Shown here in pieces: positions 21,810 through 27,436 of a stretch of DNA of 28,723 nt. The number at the start of each line of letters is the position of its first letter. The first letter of the stretch is position 1. The notes beneath the pieces are model-generated. The model worked only from the letters and a program-made list of their open reading frames with translations, did no database searches and was not told the DNA's origin. This stretch comes from a virus, in IMG/VR virus record IMGVR_UViG_3300030104_006983, positions 1-28,723 of that record. The stretch is one strand, 5' to 3'. Both the position numbers and the translations under genes were made by a program.

Positions 21810-22465
21810 AACAATTTTTTTGCTTTTTCCCATTCTGAAAGTTGAGAATCTAACTTCGAGAATTTTGTTTTTATTTTAGGAGAAGCCCATTTTTTTTCGT
21901 TCTTCTCCCATCTTTGTAATCTTCTTTTTATATCAAAAGTTTTTTCCATTTCAAAACGCATCTTTTTTCCTGACTTGTTTTCCTCCGTCCAATATTGAAT
22001 GAAATCTCTGCAAAGTTGCGTTCCAAAATTTAAACTAAAAACTATTTTCTCAAATTTTTCTTTTCTTGTGGTTTTACTTTTGTTATTATTTGATATTATT
22101 GTTTTGTTCTTATTAATATAAGTGGATTTTCTTTGCTTCTTGTTGTCAAGAAACTTGATAACTTGGTCTTCATTTATTTTGTAATGTAATTTCGCTGGGA
22201 TTCCAATCTTCTTCGTTTCAATCAGTTTTTCCTTTAGAAGCGTTTTAATCGCATTACGTTGCTGGTATGGAGTTAGAGTTGTATCTTCTTCAATATTCTC
22301 TTGTGTATTAAAAAAATATCCTTCAGCGTTAAGTAAATTGTTATTCAAAAAGTATTCGTGCTTGGAAATCAAATCACTCAAAAGAATTGTTGATTTCAAA
22401 CCTAATTTTTTCGCAAGAATTTTGTTGCAAATAATGAATGCGCTGGAACTTAACAAATGTATCAT
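21806..22465 (-). CDS. Replication initiation protein, winged-helix type
   Basis: A 219-residue protein. Residues 10-100 resemble the winged helix of phage replication initiators and DnaD-like organisers: CNKILAKKLGLKSTILLSDLISKHEYF, EGYFFNTQENIEEDTTLTPYQQRNAIKTLLKEKLIETKKIGIPAKLHYKIN. The middle is Lys/Asn-rich and probably disordered. The C-terminus is basic and helical (MRFEMEKTFDIKRRLQRWEKNEKKWA), possibly contacting a helicase or DNA. It overlaps both neighbours by 4 nt (ATGA), so it is translationally coupled with the DnaA-like gene. No helicase or polymerase gene is recognised, so it probably recruits the host machinery. Confidence 0.65.
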   Translation of the reverse strand: MIHLLSSSAFIICNKILAKKLGLKSTILLSDLISKHEYFLNNNLLNAEGYFFNTQENIEEDTTLTPYQQRNAIKTLLKEKLIETKKIGIPAKLHYKINEDQVIKFLDNKKQRKSTYINKNKTIISNNNKSKTTRKEKFEKIVFSLNFGTQLCRDFIQYWTEENKSGKKMRFEMEKTFDIKRRLQRWEKNEKKWASPKIKTKFSKLDSQLSEWEKAKKLL

Positions 22466-22968
22466 TTTATTTCAATTCTGTATTTATATTCTTTGAGTGC
22501 AACTTTAATGTTTTCCAACTGATTACTAAAATCCATAAAAGAAGTAGCAATCAAGCATCCAACCGCTCCGGATTTTACTAAAATATAAACCTCCGCTTTT
22601 CTTGATTCTGAAACTCCATTTTTCTTCAAAAATCTTTTCATATAGTTTTTGTCCAAAAAAGTTTTTTTATGCGAATCAATTTGTCGGTATGCGTTGTGAA
22701 CTTTTTTATATAAATCCCGGTATTTTTTCCACATAAAATTTCCCGGATGCATCTTTTCGTAATGATATATTAATGTCCGATGTCGAAGCAAAACTTTTGC
22801 GATTACTGAATGTGAAATTCCCTCTTCTAGTCTTGCAATCATTGAAGCAACCATTCTCGCAACTTGGAGATTTTGTTTCCTTGATTTTAATCGAAGAGAA
22901 TCTTTTTTGAATCCAGCAATCGCAGTTGTTAAATCACATATTTCTTGAAAATTTTCTCGGTCTGTCAT
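22462..22968 (-). CDS. DnaA domain IV-like DNA-binding protein
   Basis: A 168-residue protein from ATG at 22968, 1 nt after the preceding stop; an upstream TTG is less likely. Residues 35-75 (QVARMVASMIARLEEGISHSVIAKVLLRHRTLIYHYEKMH) resemble the C-terminal DnaA-box-binding domain, with ARxVAxxxAR, a helix-turn-helix and RHRTLIYHYEK in place of RDHTTVLHAxRK. The AAA+ ATPase part of DnaA is absent. The remainder is basic and helical with a compact end domain (KAEVYILVKSGAVGCLIATSFMDF). It may bind the phage origin or host DnaA boxes. It is coupled to the initiator gene by a 4-nt overlap. Confidence 0.6.
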   Translation of the reverse strand: MTDRENFQEICDLTTAIAGFKKDSLRLKSRKQNLQVARMVASMIARLEEGISHSVIAKVLLRHRTLIYHYEKMHPGNFMWKKYRDLYKKVHNAYRQIDSHKKTFLDKNYMKRFLKKNGVSESRKAEVYILVKSGAVGCLIATSFMDFSNQLENIKVALKEYKYRIEIK

Positions 22969-22969
22969 T

Positions 22970-23347
22970 TTAGAATGGTAAATCCGTATCCTCTGAAGTA
23001 ACAAATTCAGGATTCGCAATTTTTGCAACCGATTCTTTCAAATCATTTTTTTGATTTTCCGGATGAACCTCCGCGTTTTTATTCGCAAACCAATAACCAT
23101 CGATGCTTGTGTAATATTTTCCTTTAAATTCTCGCGAATAAACATTGCAAGAAATATCGATTGTATCTCCTTCTTTGTATCGATTTAATGATTTGATTTT
23201 TTCTTCTCCAAACGCATTTACTAAAACTATCGGATTGTAATCATCTCCCGTATCAATCAAAACCGATTGTTTTTTCCATTCATTTCCCGCTTTTGATACT
23301 CCACTTTCAAGTGGTAAAATCTCTTTAATTTTTCCGTGAATTTCCAT
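22970..23347 (-). CDS. DUF3127 single-stranded DNA-binding-like protein
   Basis: A 125-residue protein. Residues 1-90 follow the DUF3127 pattern of Bacteroidota: IHGKIKEILPLESGVSKAGNEWKKQSVLIDT, IVLVNAFGEEKIKSLNRYKEGDTIDISCNVYSREFKGKYYTSIDGYWF. This family has an OB fold. The C-terminal third is flexible and ends TSEDTDLPF, an acidic tip with terminal Phe like that of bacterial SSB, which recruits partner proteins. It probably coats single-stranded DNA during phage replication. The DnaA-like gene follows 1 nt later. Confidence 0.75.
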   Translation of the reverse strand: MEIHGKIKEILPLESGVSKAGNEWKKQSVLIDTGDDYNPIVLVNAFGEEKIKSLNRYKEGDTIDISCNVYSREFKGKYYTSIDGYWFANKNAEVHPENQKNDLKESVAKIANPEFVTSEDTDLPF

Positions 23348-23349
23348 TT

Positions 23350-23580
23350 TTATTCTTTTATAATGTTATAATTTTCCGCACTTAATCTCACGCGGACTCC
23401 TTTTCTGTTTAGGATTACTCCGTAAAGTTTTCCTTCGATTAATGCTTCGTCAATCAATTCAAGGTCTCCTCCAATTGCAACCGTTCTTTGGATATTCGAT
23501 GCAAGAGAATCTTTGTCAATGATTTCTACAAGTTTTTTTTCTACTTTTTTTTCTGATTTTTTTTCTGATTTTTTTTTCAT
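23350..23580 (-). CDS. Hypothetical protein with Lys/Glu-rich start
   Basis: A 76-residue protein. Residues 1-18 consist of KKSEKK-type repeats. The remainder (VEIIDKDSLASNIQRTVAIGGDLELIDEALIEGKLYGVILNRKGVRVRLSAENYNIIKE) looks like a small alpha/beta domain. The leader ATTAACTTAATATTTTAAAA is the early-gene type shared with several neighbours. The stop is 2 nt before the DUF3127 gene, so the two are probably co-transcribed. The function is unknown. Confidence 0.45.
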   Translation of the reverse strand: MKKKSEKKSEKKVEKKLVEIIDKDSLASNIQRTVAIGGDLELIDEALIEGKLYGVILNRKGVRVRLSAENYNIIKE

Positions 23581-23610
23581 TTTTAAAATATTAAGTTAAT
23601 AAAAAGGAAT

Positions 23611-23679
23611 GGAGGAGGAATTGTAATCACACACAAAGTATAACCGCTGAGTTATTAAATTAAATTACTAACCTCCTCC
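23611..23679. repeat. Inverted repeat in the gap before the 76-residue gene
   Basis: GGAGGAGG at 23611-23618 and CCTCCTCC at 23672-23679 are exact inverted copies 53 nt apart, within a 104-nt gap. On the minus strand the second arm is followed by ATTCCTTTTTA, so it could act as an attenuator. The GC-rich arms stand out in AT-rich surroundings. One arm could also sequester or mimic a purine-rich ribosome site. Confidence 0.5.
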
Positions 23680-23684
23680 AAAAC

Positions 23685-24065
23685 CTATCTTTTGAATTCT
23701 TCAGATTCGTCCTCTGAAAATACACCGAGTTCGTAAAATCCGGTTAATTTGAGTGTCGCTCTACTCATTGCTCGTTTTTCGGCCATTTCCATAACATACC
23801 AAGAGTTGGTTGTTCCGGATTTGAAATCTCCTTTCAATGCAGAACCGAAAGTTTGAATTTCTACTTCGGCTTTTGATGCTTGTGCTTTTACCACACAAAA
23901 ATCTTTCTCGCATTTTATTACTTCGAAAGTCATTGAGATATCTTCCAGCGCGATGATTTTTTCGATACCGGAACGAGTAATGATGATATAATGTTGATGT
24001 TTAAATACATCGTCTTTTGTGAGATTGTATTTTTTATACTTTTCTCGTAAAATTTCTGTTTTCAT
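23685..24065 (-). CDS. Putative recombination (single-strand annealing-like) protein
   Basis: A 126-residue protein. YNLTKDDVFKHQHYIIITRSGIEKIIALEDI is followed by strands (MTFEVIKCEKDFCVVKAQASKAEVEIQTFGSALKG) and SWYVMEMAEKRAMSRATLKLTGFYELGVFSEDESEEF. A beta sheet followed by a helix A-E-x-R-A-x-x-R-A-x-L-K at the end is the general outline of Rad52/Erf/RecT-type annealing proteins (AETRAxxRALRxALG). This version is shorter than typical members. Proteins of this size and text occur near DUF3127 genes in Bacteroidota phages. The role is tentative. Confidence 0.45.
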   Translation of the reverse strand: MKTEILREKYKKYNLTKDDVFKHQHYIIITRSGIEKIIALEDISMTFEVIKCEKDFCVVKAQASKAEVEIQTFGSALKGDFKSGTTNSWYVMEMAEKRAMSRATLKLTGFYELGVFSEDESEEFKR

Positions 24066-24124
24066 TAGATTATTTTTAAGTTAATACTCTGCGAATATAA
24101 TAAAAGTTTTTAACATAAATCAGT

Positions 24125-24571
24125 TTATTTTGATTTAATATACTTTATTACTTGTTTTTTTATGTATTCGATTTGTCCAGCGTCAATCCAGTCAAGGAAA
24201 TTGAATGCATCCATACAAAGAGTGAAATCTTTTCCGAATTCATCTTTTCCTCGCAGATACAATTCGTTTTCTACGCATTGAAAAGTATTGATTTCGTGCA
24301 ATCTTTTGTGAATCTCCTTTTCTTCTTTTTCTTTTCTTTCGGCTTTTCTTCCATTCTCGAAACCTTTGTCATATAAATTTCCGAGAAGTTCTTTTTCTTT
24401 TCTTTTGTATGCATTCTCTTCAATTCTGTCAATATAATCTTCCGTAGAAAGAATTTCTTCTTCTTCTAATTCAGGAAATTCCATAAACTTTTCCTCGAGT
24501 TCTTCTCTTTCTTTGATTGGATTCATTTGTTCGTCCAAAATTTCTTCGACTTTTTGTAGTTTTTTTGACAT
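24125..24571 (-). CDS. Acidic coiled-coil hypothetical protein
   Basis: A 148-residue protein dominated by Glu and Lys with long helical stretches (KVEEILDEQMNPIKEREELEEKFMEFPELEEEEIL, YKRKEKELLGNLYDKGFENGRKAERKEKEEKEIHKRLHEIN). A more ordered end follows (VENELYLRGKDEFGKDFTLCMDAFNFLDWIDAGQIEYIKKQVIKYIKSK). No enzyme motif or membrane helix is seen. The leader ATTAATCTAAAATAATAAAA is of the early type. It could bind a host protein, but nothing in the sequence identifies one. Confidence 0.45.
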   Translation of the reverse strand: MSKKLQKVEEILDEQMNPIKEREELEEKFMEFPELEEEEILSTEDYIDRIEENAYKRKEKELLGNLYDKGFENGRKAERKEKEEKEIHKRLHEINTFQCVENELYLRGKDEFGKDFTLCMDAFNFLDWIDAGQIEYIKKQVIKYIKSK

Positions 24572-24578
24572 TTTTTTA

Positions 24579-24944
24579 TTATTTTAGATTAATAACTAGT
24601 GGTTTTTTATCATTTTCCAAATACATTTTCTTGTATTTTTTCAACTTGCCTCTTGTTTCTTTATTGATTGAATCCGCTTTTTTTCCGAAAATATTATACC
24701 AATACGAACCTTTTGGCTCAACTTTAAAATTATAACATTCGTCAAGATTTAATTCCGTTCGATTGCAGAATTCGTCAAGCGCTTTGTCAATTTGATTTTT
24801 TGTTCCGTAAATTCTTATTGCAGTAGAAATCTCTTCCACATCGTTATCAAAACAAAGTAGAGAAGAGTTCCAAGTTGATACATTTTGGTAGATTCCGTTC
24901 GGATGAAAGTAGAAATCTTGTGCGATTAATTTTTCGTTTTTCAT
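24579..24944 (-). CDS. Hypothetical protein
   Basis: A 121-residue alpha/beta-looking protein with no recognised family (DFYFHPNGIYQNVSTWNSSLLCFDNDVEEISTAIRIYGTKNQIDKALDEFCNRTELNLDECYNFKVEPKGSYWYNIFGKK, residues 11-90) and a basic C-terminus. The ATG overlaps the TGA of the upstream gene (24941-24944), so the pair is translationally coupled. It belongs to the run of small early genes. Confidence 0.45.
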   Translation of the reverse strand: MKNEKLIAQDFYFHPNGIYQNVSTWNSSLLCFDNDVEEISTAIRIYGTKNQIDKALDEFCNRTELNLDECYNFKVEPKGSYWYNIFGKKADSINKETRGKLKKYKKMYLENDKKPLVINLK

Positions 24945-25192
24945 ATCTTGAAGAAATTATCTTTTGCGATATAATATTGAGTTTTTATTTCAATAAATAA
25001 ATCACGCAAGGTTTCGAAATTGCACTCATTCAAAGTTGATTCTCTTCTTTCTTCATTCATATTTTGCAAGAGAATGCAAAGTTGTCCGGTACATTTGTTA
25101 AGAAAAAGTGGATTTTCTTTTAATACATCGAGGATTGAAACAATTGCTTCTTCTCGGTTTGTTGCTTCCAGCATTTTGTAAGAATTTTGCAT
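24941..25192 (-). CDS. Hypothetical helical protein
   Basis: An 83-residue, mainly helical protein (REEAIVSILDVLKENPLFLNKCTGQLCILLQNMNEERRESTLNECNFETLRDLFIEIKTQYYIAKDNFFKI) without recognised domain. The leader is ATTAACTTAAATTTTAAAA before ATG, nearly the same as before 23580 and 24065. It is coupled to the next gene by an ATGA overlap. A weak GC-rich hairpin (GGTTCGCGG...TTCGCGTTCC) lies about 45 nt upstream of the start, after the previous gene. Confidence 0.45.
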   Translation of the reverse strand: MQNSYKMLEATNREEAIVSILDVLKENPLFLNKCTGQLCILLQNMNEERRESTLNECNFETLRDLFIEIKTQYYIAKDNFFKI

Positions 25193-25267
25193 TTTTTTAA
25201 AATTTAAGTTAATAAAATAGTGTAAAAGGAACGCGAATTTCTCCGCGAACCTATGGTTTTAATTCGG

Positions 25268-25567
25268 TTAAAATTGAAGAATGATAAAAGATTCTTTTCC
25301 AAATCGAATAACTTGAGTATTCTCTTCAATGGATTCCATCGTTGGAAAATCTTCTTCGTCATAATCTTGGTGGAATCCTTCAAGATTTTCATACTCCGTA
25401 TATTCGCAGCAAATTGCAATCGGGTCAAATTCAATTGAGTCTCCCGTTGAATCTTCGTAATCTTCGAAGTATTCAAATAATGCAGTTAATCCGGAGTAAG
25501 AGAAATTGTCAGGTCGATTATTCTCGAACCATTGCCTAAATTGGTAAATTGAGATGGTAGTTTTCAT
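25268..25567 (-). CDS. Acidic conserved hypothetical phage protein
   Basis: A 99-residue, very acidic protein. KTTISIYQFRQWFENN, FSYSGLTALFEYFEDYEDSTGDSIEFDPIAICCEYTEYENLEGFHQDY and the final TQVIRFGKESFIILQF match a small protein that I recall in many phages and plasmids of Firmicutes and Bacteroidota (F.DAF......FSY..L..LF.YLE..E..TG..IE.DVIALCC.Y.EY). Its activity is unknown. Strong negative charge would suit DNA mimicry, which is only a guess. It has its own promoter of the phage early family at 25602-25636. Confidence 0.65.
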   Translation of the reverse strand: MKTTISIYQFRQWFENNRPDNFSYSGLTALFEYFEDYEDSTGDSIEFDPIAICCEYTEYENLEGFHQDYDEEDFPTMESIEENTQVIRFGKESFIILQF

Positions 25568-25601
25568 ATTGTTAGAATTTAGTTAATATTAGTTTTCGAT
25601 A

Positions 25602-25636
25602 CAAAAGTAATGTAAATTACTCAAAATCACGAACTT
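25602..25636 (-). promoter_or_regulatory. Early promoter D (AAGTTCGT-N19-TACTTTTG)
   Basis: On the minus strand AAGTTCGT (25636-25629) is followed by exactly 19 nt and TACTTTTG (25609-25602). The same box and spacing occur at three more sites. It drives the 99-residue acidic protein and probably the small genes after it. The -33 box overlaps the stop of the preceding gene. Confidence 0.75.
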
Positions 25637-25808
25637 AACTCGTTTTTTTATGAAATTCCTCGACTACTTCCATCGCTGCAAGTCTTCCTTCAAGGTCTTT
25701 TTTCATCTCTTCAAGTTTTTCATTTGTTAAGTTCCATTTATTTTGTAGAGGAAAAAAAAGCATTTCTTCCACAGATTTCAAACATTTTTTGATTTCAGAT
25801 TTCGTCAT
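25635..25808 (-). CDS. Small hypothetical protein
   Basis: A 57-residue helical protein from ATG at 25808; a TTG nine codons upstream is unlikely because it would begin inside the preceding stop region and skip the conserved leader. The sequence MTKSEIKKCLKSVEEMLFF, then KWNLTNEKLEEMKKDLEGRLAAMEVVEEFHKKTS, suggests two helices. The leader TAATTTAAAATTTTTAAAA is of the early type. The function is unknown. Confidence 0.5.
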   Translation of the reverse strand: MTKSEIKKCLKSVEEMLFFPLQNKWNLTNEKLEEMKKDLEGRLAAMEVVEEFHKKTS

Positions 25809-25827
25809 TTTTAAAAATTTTAAATTA

Positions 25828-26037
25828 TTACTCAATTATATTCTTTTTTGTTACTTGGAAGCAATCTTCTTTTCCTTTCAAATCTCTACCAAGTAAAAGT
25901 TTTCCCAGTCCTGAAACAAAGTAAATTGTTTCTCCGTTTATTTCTTCGATGAATTTTATAACATTAGTTTTTGTTATTTCTTCTCCAAAAATTCTAGTTT
26001 TGAAGGTTATCGATTGGTTGATTTTTAGATTTGTCAT
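25828..26037 (-). CDS. Small hypothetical protein
   Basis: A 69-residue protein, predicted mostly beta (KINQSITFKTRIFGEEITKTNVIKFIEEINGETIYFVSGLGKLLLGRDLKGKEDCFQVTKKNIIE), possibly an SH3- or OB-like barrel. No family is recognised. It is transcribed from promoter C at 26061-26095, which lies 23 nt before its ATG. It shares the first residues MTNLK with the protein at 26347-26631, but the rest is unrelated. Confidence 0.5.
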   Translation of the reverse strand: MTNLKINQSITFKTRIFGEEITKTNVIKFIEEINGETIYFVSGLGKLLLGRDLKGKEDCFQVTKKNIIE

Positions 26038-26060
26038 TTTTTTTATTATTTTGATTTAAT

Positions 26061-26095
26061 CAAATATAATGTTAAAAAACGAGTTCTACGAACTT
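26061..26095 (-). promoter_or_regulatory. Early promoter C (AAGTTCGT-N19-TATATTTG)
   Basis: AAGTTCGT at 26095-26088, a 19-nt spacer and TATATTTG at 26068-26061 on the minus strand. Downstream of the first box it shares GAACTCGTT-like text with promoter A (GGACTCGTT). It lies in the 78-nt gap between two early genes. Confidence 0.8.
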
Positions 26096-26115
26096 TTTGA
26101 TTGAATCTCCTTTTT

Positions 26116-26304
26116 TTATACTTTATGATTTAACCATTTATGATTGAAATTTACATTTACGCAACTCCACATATTTAATTTTTGAGATGCTTTTTCATTT
26201 GCCTCTTTTTCAGTTTTAAACTTTGCAGTTTTTCCACCTTTTCCCTTCATTGTATTTAAAGTTTCTTCATTCAATACAATCCACAAATTTGTATTTTTTT
26301 CCAT
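26116..26304 (-). CDS. Small hypothetical protein
   Basis: A 62-residue protein (TNLWIVLNEETLNTMKGKGGKTAKFKTEKEANEKASQKLNMWSCVNVNFNHKWLNH, residues 4-59). The order strand, basic loop, helix with A-N-E-K-A-S, strand resembles small SPOR-like or DUF-type proteins that place a sequence between strands, but no family is certain. It follows a strong hairpin after the preceding gene, so its expression may be attenuated. Confidence 0.45.
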   Translation of the reverse strand: MEKNTNLWIVLNEETLNTMKGKGGKTAKFKTEKEANEKASQKLNMWSCVNVNFNHKWLNHKV

Positions 26305-26321
26305 TGTTGTTTTCTTTAGAA

Positions 26322-26342
26322 GGAAGGGATTTTCACCCTTCC
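26322..26342 (-). terminator. Hairpin between two early genes (weak terminator/attenuator)
   Basis: GGAAGGG / CCCTTCC form a perfect 7-bp stem with a 7-nt loop in the 42-nt gap between the genes at 26347 and 26304. On the minus strand it is followed by only TTCT before purines. Partial termination or mRNA 3'-end protection is likelier than full termination. Confidence 0.55.
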
Positions 26343-26346
26343 GTTA

Positions 26347-26631
26347 TTATTTAGTTATTTCGCTCCAAGTTTCTTTTTCATCTTGAGTCAAAATTGATTC
26401 GTATTTTTTGGATGGAATTCCTTCGAATTCATTTATCAAATTTTCAAGTTCCAATTCTGAAAGATTGTAAAGTGAAGTATTTTCTCTTATTGGAGTGCGA
26501 GTTTCAATGTATGTGCTTCCTCCATCTCCATCGTTCCAAATTTTTACTCCTTCTTGATTCGTTGTGCATTCATATCCACATCCTCTTCGAGTTTCGAAAT
26601 ATCGAACTTTTGTTACTTTTAGATTTGTCAT
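26347..26631 (-). CDS. Hypothetical early protein with GDGG motif
   Basis: A 94-residue protein. KVTKVRYFETRRGCGYECTTNQEGVKIWNDGDGGSTYIETRTP (5-47) is a beta-type region with a distinct W-N-D-G-D-G-G-x-T-Y motif, which I recall in small proteins of Bacteroidota phages. A helix-rich end follows (YNLSELELENLINEFEGI). The function is unknown. It is the first gene after promoter B and may lead the early operon. The leader holds a possible 11-codon upstream frame (MQLPRKIKIAN, ATG near 26687) and a TTCCTAGGAA palindrome. Confidence 0.5.
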   Translation of the reverse strand: MTNLKVTKVRYFETRRGCGYECTTNQEGVKIWNDGDGGSTYIETRTPIRENTSLYNLSELELENLINEFEGIPSKKYESILTQDEKETWSEITK

Positions 26632-26707
26632 TTTTATTTAGTTTTCGTTAATCAATTTGCAATCTTTATTTTCCTAGGAAGTTGCATTTTTCCCGTTTTG
26701 ATTTATT

Positions 26708-26742
26708 CAAATGTAATGTGATTTTTTGAGTTTAACGAACTT
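26708..26742 (-). promoter_or_regulatory. Early promoter B (AAGTTCGT-N19-TACATTTG)
   Basis: AAGTTCGT at 26742-26735, a 19-nt spacer and TACATTTG at 26715-26708 on the minus strand. It lies about 40 nt after the terminator of the structured RNA and about 75 nt before the ATG of the first early gene. The segment GTTCGTTAAACTC aligns with GTTCGTTGGACTC in promoter A. Confidence 0.85.
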
Positions 26743-26781
26743 TTGGATAAAATTCGGTCATCTGCTAGAGATTTAATGATA

Positions 26782-26804
26782 CAAAAAAAGGAGAAAATTC
26801 TCCT
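26782..26804 (-). terminator. Strong intrinsic terminator of the structured RNA
   Basis: AGGAGAA / TTCTCCT stem (26789-26804) followed directly by seven T residues on the minus strand (26789-26783). It has no gene upstream within 600 nt other than the RNA unit that begins at promoter A, so its evident purpose is to end that RNA. Confidence 0.88.
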
Positions 26805-27280
26805 CTTTTGCTATTATTGTAGAGGTCGCTGAATGGAATAGTCTTTCTCTATTTCTTGTTGGAATTGCAATTCCTCACATTCGATTCGACTTTTTCAGGG
26901 TCTCAATCCCGGAGATGAAATCGCGAGTTTCCTCTCCCTTACTACTACATCTTTGTTTCTTTAAAAAAAAGTCGGGCGGTGCTACTGAACTCGCTCTCTT
27001 GCGGAAGTTGGCTTTACGCTGATTTTTCTTCGCATCTTCACCCCAACTTTTTTGTTTTTTAAAAAAAGGGTTTTGTTTCTTCGTTTATGAACCATCCCTT
27101 GGATGATTGGAAGATTCTTCTGTTTTTTATCTTCTCCCTTTTTTTTGAATCTTCAGAGTGATTCGGTCTCTAGTCCTTTCAAAGAGGAGGGATGTCACCC
27201 GGTAGAATTGCTTTCCCTTTAGTTTTCGAATAGAAGGTTGCGTTCTGAAAGTTTCGATTTCGTCTCTTTTCCTCCCTTTG
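26782..27280 (-). ncRNA. Predicted structured non-coding RNA, about 500 nt
   Basis: Between promoter A and a strong terminator there is no convincing gene, yet many paired segments exist. In transcript order: GAAGATTC/GAATCTTC (27147-27154 with 27110-27117, 8 bp); AATCATCC-AAG-GGATGGTT (27108-27090, 8 bp with a G-U pair that exists only in minus-strand RNA); AAGTTGG/CCAACTT (27049-27043 with 27011-27005); a perfect 9-bp long-range stem CGACTTTTT/AAAAAGTCG (26974-26966 with 26895-26887) enclosing a stem-loop at 26937-26911 (GGAGA.GAAA/TTTC.TCTCC) and GGG/CCC at 26910-26898; and the 14-base palindrome GGAATTGCAATTCC (26861-26874). I do not recognise tmRNA, RNase P or a group I/II intron. The size recalls large ornate phage RNAs such as GOLLD or ROOL, without claiming homology. 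Confidence 0.6.
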
Positions 27281-27286
27281 ATGGTA

Positions 27287-27321
27287 CAAATGTAAAGTGA
27301 ATAAACGAGTCCAACGAACTT
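27287..27321 (-). promoter_or_regulatory. Early promoter A (AAGTTCGT-N19-TACATTTG), drives the ncRNA
   Basis: AAGTTCGT at 27321-27314, a 19-nt spacer and TACATTTG at 27294-27287 on the minus strand, matching promoters B, C and D in box and spacing and the Bacteroidota -7 consensus TAnnTTTG. Transcription should begin about 27280 and meet no clear start codon context before the terminator near 26782. Confidence 0.85.
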
Positions 27322-27353
27322 TTTTCAAGAAATCGTCAAAATATTTTATTTTA

Positions 27354-27420
27354 AGTCCTACGAAGAGTTTTTACTCTTATATGGACTCTACTATTAGAAA
27401 TGATATAAAATGCAGTAGAG
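27354..27420 (-). promoter_or_regulatory. Two competing hairpins after the phosphoesterase gene
   Basis: Two stems share bases 27386-27387. One is CTCTACT/AGTAGAG (27420-27414 with 27392-27386). The other is AGTCC/GGACT (27387-27383 with 27358-27354) extended by AAGAGT-AAAA-ACTCTT (27378-27363). They lie directly after the stop at 27437 and before promoter A. No long T run follows, so they may be a 3'-end structure or a switch rather than a simple terminator. Confidence 0.5.
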
Positions 27421-27436
27421 GGTGGTTAAAATGCAT

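Noticed and set aside
24092-24126. Possible fifth promoter (TATATTCG with AAACTGAT 19 nt upstream)
   Set aside because: The -7 box departs from TAnnTTTG and the upstream box does not match AAGTTCGT. The spacing alone is not enough.
25213-25245. GC-rich hairpin after the 99-residue acidic gene as terminator
   Set aside because: The stem is interrupted by two T-T mismatches and has only TTTT after it, too weak to call.
26875-27085. 69-codon open frame (WGEDAKKNQRKANFRKRASSVAPPDFF...) inside the same region
   Set aside because: Its composition is fairly protein-like, but there is no in-frame ATG, GTG or TTG before its last codon. It would need recoding from another frame. If homologues conserve it, the RNA interpretation would have to be revised.
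26982-27095. 37-codon ATG frame inside the structured RNA region
   Set aside because: The composition is almost only Lys/Arg/Asn from A-rich DNA, it spans the stems, and it has no early-type leader. It could be translated, but there is no positive evidence.
26782-27280. tmRNA, RNase P RNA or self-splicing intron as identity of the structured RNA
   Set aside because: No tRNA-like ends or tag frame ending in AA-stop, no RNase P core sequences and no interrupted gene on either side.
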